This document shows positions 1-11,800 of a stretch of DNA of 64,000 nucleotides, one piece after another (the stretch's first letter is position 1; the number at the start of each line of letters is the position of its first letter). A program made the position numbers and the translations under genes. The stretch lies in NCBI GenBank assembly GCA_000469685.2, contig LS997564.1, positions 26,898,459 through 26,962,458 of the forward strand. The letters are read 5' to 3'. The DNA comes from Haemonchus contortus. Its lineage: Eukaryota > Nematoda > Chromadorea > Rhabditida > Trichostrongylidae. The notes beneath the pieces were generated by a model. The model saw only the letters and a program-made list of their open reading frames with translations. It ran no database searches and was not told the DNA's origin.

Positions 1-22
1 TCCGATGACGTCATTATAATGA

Positions 23-100
23 CGCACCACAAAATCGAATAAATCGCCCCACACCCCAAATCGCACCACACCCCCAACCATAAATCGCACCACACCCCAA
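23..100. repeat. short C-rich minisatellite
   Basis: About three imperfect copies of a 17-23 base unit built on AAATCGCACCACACCCC follow one another. No gene is seen in it. Confidence 0.7.
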
Positions 101-102
101 AC

Positions 103-1392
103 GTAGTCAACATACAACAGGAACCTCCGTCGTTATTACATCCAAACGGTCTAATGGTATTCTTGTACAGCAAAATTTGAAAGTCATTACCCTTCACACA
201 AAACGCTCTGCTCGAGGCCAAAAGGTGGCACAGGGCTAAGAAAAAATATTTTCATAACCATGGGCTCGTTATCATCTCATTACGGCAATACGTAGTAGTC
301 GGTTTGTTTGACTACATAAGGTGGTCGAATCAGTGTTGTACCATGGCTTCACGGCAGTCAACTTATGCCAATTCAAGCTCCTTTGCCAATCCATGGAAGC
401 TAGAAAATTTAAGACGGCTACATTGTATTGAGTACACACTCACATGAAGGCGATAGTGTATTGAAGAAGCAGATCACAAGTTGTTGTTCTGTTCTGGCTG
501 AGTCAACAGGCATGTGAGGTTCAACCCGTGCTCCGTACGTTGACCGTCAACTGGTGCAATATCTGCATACCAATTGGGCTATGCCCACTACCGCTTACCT
601 GCGACTTGTTAGAGGATGAATATGAAGTATCGGTTGACTTCCCGCTTTGTGGGTATTGATCTCATAACATAGGTGGCCGCGAAAATGTTTTCATTCTGAC
701 CTTCTCGAGCTCCTAGTGGTTTGATTGTCCTGCGTCGTGGGATTCAAATTGTGATTTTCAGTCTGTGACGTAATAACTAGACTGAATATTGATCAACGTA
801 CCAATATAAAAGGTATCAGTTGACTTTCCATTTCGTAACTGTTCTCTCACCGCACTCTTGTGATCTTCACGCTCTTGATCGTGCCTACGTGACTTTTGGG
901 AAGACACACAAACGGGCATACAAAAAGACAGGCAACGTTGGCGCTGTATATATAGAGAGGATATGTAAATATTGCAAAAGAAATATATATTGTGCAATAT
1001 AGTTGCACAGACACAGTAGTTTAGCACGAGACTTGACAACTCGTACTCGCGTCTGTATTTTCCCATGCAGCCACGAGGTTCATAAAACTGAGTCTCTGTT
1101 GATCAGACGTGGCCTACTGGTTGTGCCCTTCGAAATGTCCGTCAAAACCGTATCAGTTCTATTCAAGGACCACTTCCGTAGTCAGAAACGCGGCTGCTCG
1201 CCTACTTGGCATTAGTGAGGAGCACCGTTGTCGTCGATGTCGCCACAAATGATCATCTCGGAGATATCCAGTGATAATCGCGTACTAAAAGTCGGGTCCG
1301 GGAACTTCTCCCCTAACACGGCGTCGACCCGTCGCCTATCACAGGATTGCGATGGAAGATTGGAGCGCGCAATTTGTGAGGTGGGGAGTCCT
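103..1392. other. non-coding stretch, no gene seen
   Basis: Only short, unconvincing open frames on both strands. It lies beyond the last visible exon of aminopeptidase gene 1, so it is probably intronic. I found no M1 C-terminal exon here by eye. Confidence 0.5.
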
Positions 1393-1722
1393 TTAAAGGC
1401 ACAGGTCAGGACAATTTTGGGGGTATCCGGTATTTCAGAGATAGTGGTAGGTAAGGCCTACACTAAGACAATGGTAAAGCCTAAAACGCTAAAAACAACA
1501 AGAAAAAGGAAAACAAACGGCCGAAAAAAAAGAGGAAAGAGTGGTAGGACGAGTTTCATAACGGGGAAACGGTGGTTAAGTGAAATTTCGCGGAAGTAGG
1601 GGAATGCGACGCCTTGTGTGCAATGGCACACAAAACACCCAAACAGCTGATTTTGCCATCATTCTTGGAAATACTTATTATTCTGCTGATATTTAGCTAA
1701 AATATTCACTATATTCAGTTGG

Positions 1723-2090
1723 CCAGATCGGAAAGGTAAGTGAACTCGCTTATATCCATGTTTTTACGATTAACTATACTTATTTTTGCTTATATTGCGT
1801 TGTATTATGAATTTCACGCAAAATTGCAATGCATGTTCTTCATCAGGGGTCAGTTATGTGTTCTTGTACAATGTTAAGAACACTCTCTGACTTTCTTTTG
1901 AAGAATTATGCTTAATTGCAACATACTGTTGGCTTGTCAACCCCGTTCTTTCCCGCTCCCCCTTAAAATGTGAGTGTGGTGAGTTTCTTTTTAATAATTT
2001 CATGTGTCACTCTTTTTGTTTCAAACTTCTTCACCTATATGTTCGTAGATGTTGCTTTGTATAATGTTATTATCATGCATTCAATATGTT
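1723..2090 (+). repeat. left arm of internal foldback
   Basis: Inverted repeat of 2682-3068, about 370 bases, with few mismatches and small indels. Near its outer end it carries a good splice-donor consensus on the + strand (AAAGGTAAGTG). Confidence 0.9.
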
Positions 2091-2681
2091 TTGCTCAGGA
2101 AACGTTATTAATACATTGATATTGCATGAGTAACCAGCATAACTCAACCCTTTTAAGAAACTATTTATTCGAAAAACAGTTATAACTGGCAATAACAAAA
2201 AATAACTACACCAACAATTAATACTGTTGAAAACTATAAACAAATACGACAACAACATTAGGAACCCTATTACATTGAGATTGGAGAGAATGAGCCACAA
2301 TATCAAGAATGGATGTTGTCAACATACACCAAGGGAATGCCTCTAACAAAGTACAATAACATGTCATTGATAAAACAATAATGAATAAGTAAAATAAGAA
2401 GAAACAATGTAGTTAACATCCAGGGAGAACTCACAAAGCCTGTATTTTGCCGACATATGCGTATTACACATGCAATGTTGATCTGTAATCAGATAAAACA
2501 AGAAATATTCTGTGATTGAAACTTTAACAACCTTCTTCTGTATCGAATACACATAGAAATTGCAATGAATAAGTGGAATAAAGAGTATTAAGAAAGTTAA
2601 TATTCGAAAGGAACTCACCGCGACAGCATTTTGGTAACATACACCGGCGAAATCCACCTTCTAATTAGTTAACTTGAACTT

Positions 2682-3068
2682 AACATATTGAATGCATTAT
2701 AATAACATTATACAAAGTAATACCTACGAACACATAGGTGAAGAAGTTTGAAACAAAAAGAGTAACACATGAAATTATTAAAAAAAACTCACCACACTCA
2801 CATTTCCAGAGGGAAGAGGGAAAGAACGGGGTTGACAAGCCAACAGTATGTTGCAATTAAGCATAATTCTTCAAAAGAAAGTCAGAGAGTGTTCTTAACA
2901 TTGTACAAGAACACATAACTGACCCCTAAGGAAGAACATGCATTCCATTTTTAAAAAAATGGGAAATCTTTGCGTGAAATTCATAATACAACGCAATATA
3001 AGCAAAAACAAGTATAGTTAATCGTAAAAACATGGATATAAGCAAGTTCACTTACCTTTCCGATCTGG
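2682..3068 (-). repeat. right arm of internal foldback
   Basis: Reverse complement of 1723-2090. The loop between the arms is about 590 bases. A transcript crossing both arms could form a long hairpin. Confidence 0.9.
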
Positions 3069-4457
3069 CGAATCGAATACACAGAAGAATTCGAGCATAC
3101 AAATCCAAAAGGAACTCATCGCGCGTGAATTTCAAAGTTAAGTGGGGGTTTGACATGCAATATCGATGTGTAATGAAACAAAGCACATTTAATCAAATCA
3201 TTAAAAGGTTCCTATCATACAACATGAACGTATAAATGTATTCTTAACATTGAATAGAAGGAAAAGATTAATTAATTGTCCAAACAATGAAAGAAATAAC
3301 TCACCCCGTCTGCATTTCAGCGATAGCTGCTGGTTCCACGTGCAATATTTATCTACAATGAAACAAAATGATTCAAAACAAAGTTAAACACTGTCATTAA
3401 CAAAATACTAGACTGCTTCTACGTATTAAATGTTACGATGGAGTGAAAAATAAAAAAACAACAGAGTAAACAATGAAAAATTATTCACCACGCTTACTTT
3501 TCTTGAATTTCACGCGCTAAATAAACATAAAAATCAACATACGTTCGCAAAACACATAAACATTATGATATATACATTAAACATAACTATATCCACAAAT
3601 ATATAGCTAAATTAGTTTATAAGAAAAAGAGTAATATATGAAATTTTATAAATTAAACTCACCGCACTGCCATTTTCAAGGGTTTCCATGCTGATTGTGG
3701 GCCCGCACTGCATATATTTCTTCAAACCAAAGTCAAAGAGTGTTCTTAGCATTGTACAAGAACACATCGATGACTCCGTTTGAAGAACATGCAATATAAT
3801 AGGGGTACCATTAATATAAAACTTATTATACATCGAAATGAACGGAGTTTCTGAAATAAAAAAACATTTGCATGCAATAATCTACACAAAATATGTTAAT
3901 ATCTTCAATGAACTTACGAGAATAGTTAAAGAATACTACCGTGAAAAACTCATAACAAAAAAAAAAATCAAACAATACGCGAATGAAAAAAAAACAATTT
4001 TAATTGTCATAAGTTTACTGAAACAATGCAAAAAACATTTATTCCTATTGAAATACATGAATTACTTACCTCATCCATTCGACGACGGCAGGCAGAGAAT
4101 ATTTAGAAGATAATAGCGCAGAATAATAGCAGAATACTAGAAATAACAGCCGAATAGTAGCTTCTGTACGAGGCGGTCGACCAGCTGACCATTCCTGGCA
4201 ATTTGCCAATCAGCGTATCGATTTCCCACCAACTTCGCTCCAATGCGAAATCGGTGAAAGAAAATTCGAACGCGTAGTCAGCCTAGCGAGGGGCGGAGCC
4301 CTGACGTCCCCCAATGTTCCTGCCCTAATTGTGCCCTATTCTAACGAATTTCGACCTCATTCCTGCACAATTGGTATCAGAGGGGGCTTCGAATTCAAAT
4401 CGGATTCAAACTATATGCAAATCTCCGGAACCACCTTTTCCTGACCTGTGCCTTTAA

Positions 4458-5659
4458 ACATTTGAATTGGCTGGCCGCTCTTTTCAATTCCAGTGCGGTC
4501 TTGATCGTCGTTTATATAAGGGAGTCATTTTGATTAATCAAGTCTAATAAACATGAAAACTAAAAAGAAACAGAAGAAAAAACGATCAAATCCAATTAAA
4601 AGGCAAGTCAGTCAAGGAAAAATATAGCGTCCTATCGATTGGCGGGAGGCGGGGTGAGCACGGTAGTCGCAATGGCATTTGCCGCATGCCGCAAGGGAGA
4701 ATGCCGCGATAGGGGAGAAGTTCCGTTACCCCTAAAAGTCTCCTGTCGCTCTAGGAGACCCGAAGGACGAGCTTAGGTAAATGGACGTAGGGTCTACCTG
4801 AATCTACATGAGTGGAGGCTGCCTATTGGTTAGAAAGCTGACCATAACGAGATTCTCGGAGGCAGAGACGAACAGAATACTGTGTCATTCTAAGGAGGTT
4901 GGTTCAACCACAAACGTAGAGATTATATTATTTGGTGTCAGTCTGCTCTAGTACGACCACTGCCTAAGACGTTCCAGTAGTAGTATTGTCGGGCTCTCAA
5001 AAAGAGGAGAAGCTTGTAGTCCATCGTCACAGTAAGCCCCCCCCCAAGGATCGCGAGAGCTCACCGGATGCGGGGACACCGCTACAGCGCGGCAGGGTAG
5101 AGCATTGGGCCGTCCTGTCCCTCCCACAATACATAGCGCCTTCGCCTCGAATCAATCGAGATATAGTGACTGCTACCGAAAATACTAGATCTATGGCATA
5201 TGAAAAAATTAATTGTTATTAGTCTGGATATCCTCAAACAATAGTTCTTCAAAATCTGAAAGGCAAGAAAATCGAATCTCAACCAAACGCCACTTTTTTC
5301 ATTTCATCTCATCAGAAAGCATTTGTGAGGAAGTCTACACCCGATTCGTTGATTTGATCAAATTGCAGCAGACCGGAGGACTGGACTGTGAAAGAGTTCC
5401 AGTGATCAGTCTCAGGTTCGTGATCATCCACACCGCGACCACAGAGATCTTTCCACAACACCTTCTTCGAGAAAGTCAAACAAAAATCCCGAAGATGCGC
5501 ATATTTTGCATAGTCCCGATTTTTTACATGGTCGCCATGGAGATGGAGTGAGTGGTGAGTATATTCAATTGATCCCCTATAATGTTATACAGTTCTGTAG
5601 TGATCATCCTTTTCTCAATTACCGAAAATTTCAGATCCATTAAGAATGTCTAGCCTAAC
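4458..5659. other. intron, no exon recognised
   Basis: Lies downstream of exon 13 of aminopeptidase gene 1. Around 4620-5110 it is GC-richer than its surroundings and repeat-like, but I cannot assign it. The minus strand of about 5300-5540 has an open stretch with no recognised similarity. Confidence 0.4.
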
Positions 5660-5800
5660 CTGAGTTGTCCACGGGGAGGCAAATGCTTTGAGATTCAAAG
5701 GGTTTCCATCAGGTCCTCTAGCCGTAAACTTAGTGGTTTCCAGGGACTCCCATAAATCAGTCGAACGAGTGTTGCCATAGGAAAATTTCGTGAGATAATG
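5660..5800 (-). CDS. aminopeptidase gene 1, exon 13 (last exon visible)
   Basis: 47 codons in phase 0. [20 protein letters not shown] follows directly on EGLK, as in M1 enzymes, and it ends SPWTTQ before the expected (M)GYPV. Acceptor TTTTCAG, donor GTTAGG. Intron 12 is 5.1 kb and holds the SINE and two foldback elements. Confidence 0.9.
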
Positions 5801-8800
5801 CTGAAAACAATAATCTAAAAAGAAAAAGTGGTAGATAGGGGTACAATGGCATTCACAGAAAGGGAAAGTTCTAAGGTATCCACTGTTCTAGAACGGCTAG
5901 AAGAGACCGGTTCTAGTGTCTAGACGAGTCATCTTTCTCGCGATTAACACGCAAAGACATTCCTTTTCGATTAAGCGGCGATGAAAAATTCTGTTTAGCT
6001 AGTTCGGAACGTTTTTCTAAAATATTCTATCATCTACTGTATTTTTCGTTATCTGTCATCAGTAAAAATCACGAAAAGAAGTGCATCTGTCTCTCTGACA
6101 GTCTCTCTGGGCGCGAGGAAGAATCTGGACGGACATGGTGTAGTGGCGAGTGGCGCACTATCGCACATGCACAATCCCTGTTCTGGGTTTCGGATCGATA
6201 GCCACCTGAGACAACCATGCCTTCCATCCATCCGGGATCGGTTAATTGGTACCAGAGTGGTCTGGAAGGACGAAGCAATGACTTTTACATCGACTGCCCA
6301 TCATTGCATAGGCCACATACTCATTCAGCTTTCATTACGATTTCTAATGGAAGTCAAATGCAGGTGCCTATCCTTCAGACGGGACTGATATGTCCAAAGA
6401 CTTCATCCTTCTATGCTTCAATGAAAATTTTGCCTCTGCCTTTGCGAAGGTACATCTCCATGAGGTTTATTCATTATGGTTGGCTATTCATGGTTGGCTT
6501 TTATGAAGAGCAGGCGCGCATTTGTGAGTGACGGTACAGAGCGGGAGATATCAAAGAGCATCTTCAGAATTTTGCAGACTTCCCGTAGATAATACATTTT
6601 ACTTCACGGCATAATCTCATTTGAATGCCCAGATTTTCACCAGCCACATATATGACGCATGAAAAAAGGGACTCTGGGCAAGTACACGTGTCGGTTTTCG
6701 GGCAGCTAGGGGTCACGTGGTGCATTTTTGAAAATGGCGCCAAACAATATCAATGCAAGAGAAACAGAAGGCAAATAACTAAAACCGCCATGCAGCCGCA
6801 CGCGAGTGGCGGAGGCATGCTCTTTAATACCTTCCGCTCTGTAGCACCACTCCGCATTCCTCACCAGGGAAGGATCCCAACTCGAAGTGGCCATTTGAAA
6901 TAATATCTATACTGCTAGACGTGTTTTTGGGCGCTAAACTCAAATCCGCTTTCTAAATCTGACAAGCGATTCTCTTAACGGAGTTATGAGGGTGGTTTCA
7001 GGTGACATTACATGAGAAAACTTAAATTACATGGAAGCAGCTCCCTCCTCAACGGCGGCTTGGTGTAGTGGTAAGCGTGACGCTTCATGGGCGAGAGGCT
7101 AGGGTTCGGGTTTTGAGGGGGACTGAGTTTTTGCATTATATAGAATTTTTCTCTCCAGGAAACACTTTCATGGTGATTTTATCACGTTTTATGACCTTTT
7201 AATGCTTTGCTGATACCTTCTCCTATCTGCCCACCTGTAACCGAGTGGGAAATTGCGCAAAATTTGGAGGCCCGGGCGAGTAAAACGCATATGATGTTGC
7301 TAAAGTGGGTGTTAATGCTAGATTAAGTGCGATGGTGCGTAGCAGACCCGGACTCACCTACACCGACATTGTTGATAGTGAACTCGTGGACATCATTCGA
7401 AGACCAGAAAGCTATTCAGTGCGTCTTACCTCCACAAACGCAGATGAAGGGAATGGCACCCTGCTCGAGGCTACCACGAGGCTAATACAGCCGATAGGAG
7501 CTCATTTCTTATTTCCTTCTAGAAATATGGTTAAAAGCGCTACCTCTATGTAATAGCGCATGATCTCAACTTTTACGTGTACAAATGTGACCCCATTCTT
7601 TGCTTACTACCGCCTGACTATTTTCAGTTCTGGGCGGTGAGATTTGGAAAATTCCTCTTTTATTCATGGTATGCCGTCGGCTACTTGAGCACTCATCCGG
7701 TGATTTTGGGACGCCTACTCAATTCTGTTTTCCTTCTGATTTGAGGTTAGAGAGTGTAAAGCAATGGGCCGTGACGAGTTCTTTTTCATCCGTTTCTCCC
7801 ATTGTGAAAAGTTTCATTGTTTCAAGCATTTCGTGCTAGAGTATCACATTTGTTCATAAAGTGGCAAAAGTCACCCTACTGTGAATCCTGCTGTGAATAT
7901 AGAGTGCATGGGCATGCGAGTAAAACTGAAGTCTTACTTTAAGTAGATAAATATCAGTAAAAGCTTTAAAAGTCATAAAACGTGATAAAATCGCCATGAA
8001 ACTATTTCCTAGTCCTGGAAGACCTATTCTATATAATGCAAAAACTCGGTCCCCCACAAAACCCGAACCCTAGCCTTTCGCACATGAAGCGTCACGCTTA
8101 CCACTACACCAAGCCGCGGTTGAGGAGTGCGCTGCTTCCACGTAATTCAAGTTTTCTCATGTCATGTTACCTAAAACCACCCTCATAACTCCGTTCAGAG
8201 AATCGCTTGGCAGATTTAGAAAGCGGATTTGAATTGAGCGCCCAAAAACACGTCTAGCAGTATAGGTCTTATTTCAAATGGCCACTTCGAGTTGGGATCC
8301 TTCCCTGGTCAGATCTACTGAATCTACTCGAGTAGGTAGGACAGAGCTGTGACACTTGAGCTTGAGCTTCTTGCGTTTGTCAATGAGAGCTACCACCAAA
8401 CGCCCCCCTTTTACATGACCCAAACGCGCGAGCACAGTCTCCTGAGGTAGCATTTTCGTTTCCATCACTCACAACGGAAGGATACTAGGTCGCAGTGGCC
8501 ATTCAAGATGAGATGTATACTACCGTAGGTGGTTTCGAACGCTGATCTCAAATCTTTGTTTCAAATCTGCTAAACGATTCTGGGAGCAAAGTTACGGGAC
8601 TCATTTCCTCCCTGTGTTATACCACTGCCCTGAACGGATCGCCGAGCCGAGCAATTATCATAACTGTGCAACGATGGCCGGCTGGGGAGTGTGGTGGACT
8701 GATAGGCAGGACATCAAGGTTTGAGTTCTTGATGCATGCGCTCGTTTTCCTTTTCAATAATATGTGTCCTATACTCTTGCAAAAACGTTTGTGGGGCTCA

Positions 8801-11800
8801 TCAATGGCCATCTAAAGAGCTAACTCACATTTTAGGATTCCGGGGAACAGTGAACCAATAATTTTTTTACTTGTACTGTCCGAATATATATGCGTATCTA
8901 CCCCGAACAATCAATATGATGTTTCGAAATCTGCGGCAGCGCCCTGCACTTACGGTAGACGACGGCCGAATGACTCATCCGACCACAGCCCTCTTTGGGA
9001 GAGATACGGTCCATACATTCTACTGATACTGTCCACACATTCTAGGAATCCTCTTCGCGCTATCGGAGCAATGTACAGGTTAACTGGATTGTTGAGGAAA
9101 TACTTTAGAACAACAGTTCATCGCTGTGTGTGCACATTGATTATCCACTAGTTCTTGGGCCTACGCTTTTTCGAGAAGCCCTTCCACGAGGTAAGCGTGG
9201 TGGTGCGCTGGGACATGATACCGCGGCTGTTTTCAAGTCCTGAATTCGCCTACAATCGCTTTGAAATTGTCCTCTATGGGTCTTCATTGCAATTTTAGGA
9301 CAAATCTTCTCAACTTATGTATTTAATTTCCATAAGCAAACAGATCGGTCCACTTGTTTGCGCCTGATAGTGAAGACCAGATAGGACAGCAAACTGTCGA
9401 AGTTAGCTTATTTTGGAAGCTCATGGCCTCTCACATTTGCCCTTAATTCCCGCAAACGGCACTCTGTCGTGATGATAGGAAACGTATTTTTCATGTAGGA
9501 GGAAGGGCGACTTTCTCGTCACTTAAATTTTGGAAGGGTAGGGACTCTTCTACCATCCCCGTAAAATTGGAGCTCATGGGATGGTTCACAAAGTTGATGG
9601 CTACGTTTCACTTCCGAACTTCACTTTTCCACAAGCGTACAAGGTTCCTTTCGTGAAGTTACGGATCCATCTTCGATGCCATCATTAGGCGACCGCAGAG
9701 GATCTTGTGATCGCCTTTAGTGGACACGACTTCCTCGCAGTGGATAACGGGATTGTTTTCATAGCATCAAGTAGTACGGTTTGAGAACTCTTTACTACCC
9801 CCTCTTCCTAGATTGCGCCCACGTCACCCTGCAAGAACGAAAGTCCTCCATCAAATGCGATGGCACCAACTTCGGTCAGAATATTGCGCTAGTAACATGC
9901 TGAAGAGCATTTGACCCGATGAATCATTCGGAACCCTTCTCCTTGAAGCTTCTCAAACTCATTTTGAGCGATTGTTCAGAATTCCTCTTTTGTTCGGATG
10001 AGCTCCAACCTTATTGGACCGGTGAGGGGCAAAAAAATTCCCCTGCAATACCTTTCCTGTGTTCCCAGAATGTGAGATAGCTCCGTAGATGATCGATATT
10101 GAGCCCAAAAACGTTTTGCAAGAGATCAGGTCACATTTTATTGAAAAGCAAAACGAGCGCACTCATCAAGTACTCGAACCTTGATGCCCTGCCTATCAGT
10201 CCACTACACTACCCACTCCGCCATCGTTCCACAGGTATGGTAATTGCTCGGCTCGGCGGTGGTATAACACAGGGAGGAAATGGGTCCCGTAACTCTCCAT
10301 AATCGTTCAGCAGATTTGGAACATAGATTTGAGATCAGCGTTCGAAACCACTTACGGTAGTATACATCTCATCTTGAATGGCCACTGCGACCTAGTATCC
10401 TTCCCTTGTCAGACGAGCTTTACTTTCTTTTGTAATAGACCAACATTACAGGTCCTAAGTTGCCACTCGTCTACAGTTCGTATGGCTCTACATCCATGTC
10501 ACCCACAGTCACCGGAAAAATTCAAAAGTATAAGATAAGTTTTCAAGAGAAAGTGCCTCGTTTTTCATGACTACTGTCTACGAGTTTTCAGCGGGAGTAC
10601 ATTGGTATCAGATGCCGAAGTCATATACGTATACACGGCACAAAGACCGGATTCAGGTACCAGCGCCGACCAGCCAAGCACATCTTTAAAAATGTGTGAA
10701 TTAGTATCAGAGTTGTATAAGAACGAAAACAGTGATTTTACATCGGCTGACCGCGTTTATGGCATTTGCGAGACATTTCCTTCTTACAGTGCTCTTGATG
10801 AGTAAACTTCAGAAAATCTCTTTTGTAAGGGAGATGAGACGCTGAGTAAAACTTGTACTGGATTCGGTAGTAATTGATGGTATTCTTACGCTTGTAGCAA
10901 GCCACGTGATGCTCTCTTCCGACTTTGGCGGAACTGACCTTTAATCCTTCATTGAAATTCTCCTCCCCTATCAACGCAGCAACCATGGCGATGAATGATG
11001 TCCCCTTGTCGTAATATAAAGTGGTAAACGTTCTGACGAAATCACCCGGGTCTTTGACCTCTGGGTTCAGTGAACGCCATTCAGACCTGTCCCGTATGAG
11101 TGCGCTTTCCATTACTTCAGTAGCGATGTAATCTTTCTGAAAAGAAAGTTCTCATGTGAGCGTCTTCTATAAACTCACATACCAGTCTGTTTGCGCCTCT
11201 CGTAACTTTCTCCAGTGAGATGTAGGACATATATTCTGCAAAACCTTCATTCAACCATAACTCGTCCCACCACTTCATCGTTACGAGATTTCCAAACCAC
11301 TGTAAATAATAACGACCGAGTATTCTAATAATAAAGGGATCAATCGGAGTGTAGGCGAAGAGTATGCATTGAATCTACTCTATACAGCTATATGGTAGAA
11401 CAGCCAGGCTTCAGTAAGGAAGTCCTTCAACTTCGAAGAACAGCTTCATAAATCGAGGATGTTTCGAGACGCGATTTGGTAAATACCTTTCCCTGTCAAA
11501 TGCTTTCAATTACTTGAATCCAGCCAACTTTTTATTCACCAACAAAATTCTTAAATATTATTCTCATGATCACGGGTGGCCAAGGGTCAGATTTAAATTG
11601 TGGAGTAGTGACTCGAAAATGCGGCGGACGAAGGAGTCTCTCTGAAGTTTATTTCGGTTTTTCGCCCGCGATTAAGGTATAGTGTGAGTTAATGGTAGTT
11701 TGTTCATTCAAAGAGTAGCCTCTCTTCGCGAGCTTTATTCACCAACCAGCATACTACCCTAGTGGGAAAGAGGAAATGGAGGAGTTATCGTACATCAATG

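Larger units (their letters stand above)
1397..4453. mobile_element. TTAA-flanked DNA transposon-like element, 3.06 kb, non-autonomous
   Basis: The ends are inverted copies of AGGCACAGGTCAGGA, flanked by TTAA on both sides (1393-1396 and 4454-4457). TTAA target sites are typical of the piggyBac superfamily; that assignment is inferred. No transposase-like frame is visible inside, so the copy looks non-autonomous. The interior is AT-rich and holds a large foldback (1723-2090 against 2682-3068) and a third partial copy of the arm near 3700-3810. The outer parts (1397-1720 and about 4140-4453) reappear in inverted orientation in the shorter element at 27927-28611. Confidence 0.75.

Noticed and set aside
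1228..1599. 123-codon plus-strand frame
   Set aside because: Crosses the left end of the TTAA element and ends in lysine-rich low complexity; the same sequence appears inverted in a MITE, so it is repeat DNA.
4620..5110. GC-richer block that looked rRNA-like at first sight
   Set aside because: I could not match it to conserved rRNA cores or stems; left unassigned.
7054..7125. Functional tRNA gene
   Set aside because: A and B boxes are present, but no clean acceptor and anticodon stems could be formed.
10580..10805. Open frames on both strands, possible next exon of aminopeptidase gene 1
   Set aside because: Neither translation resembles M1 sequence. The true continuation after exon 12 is clearly at 5660-5800.
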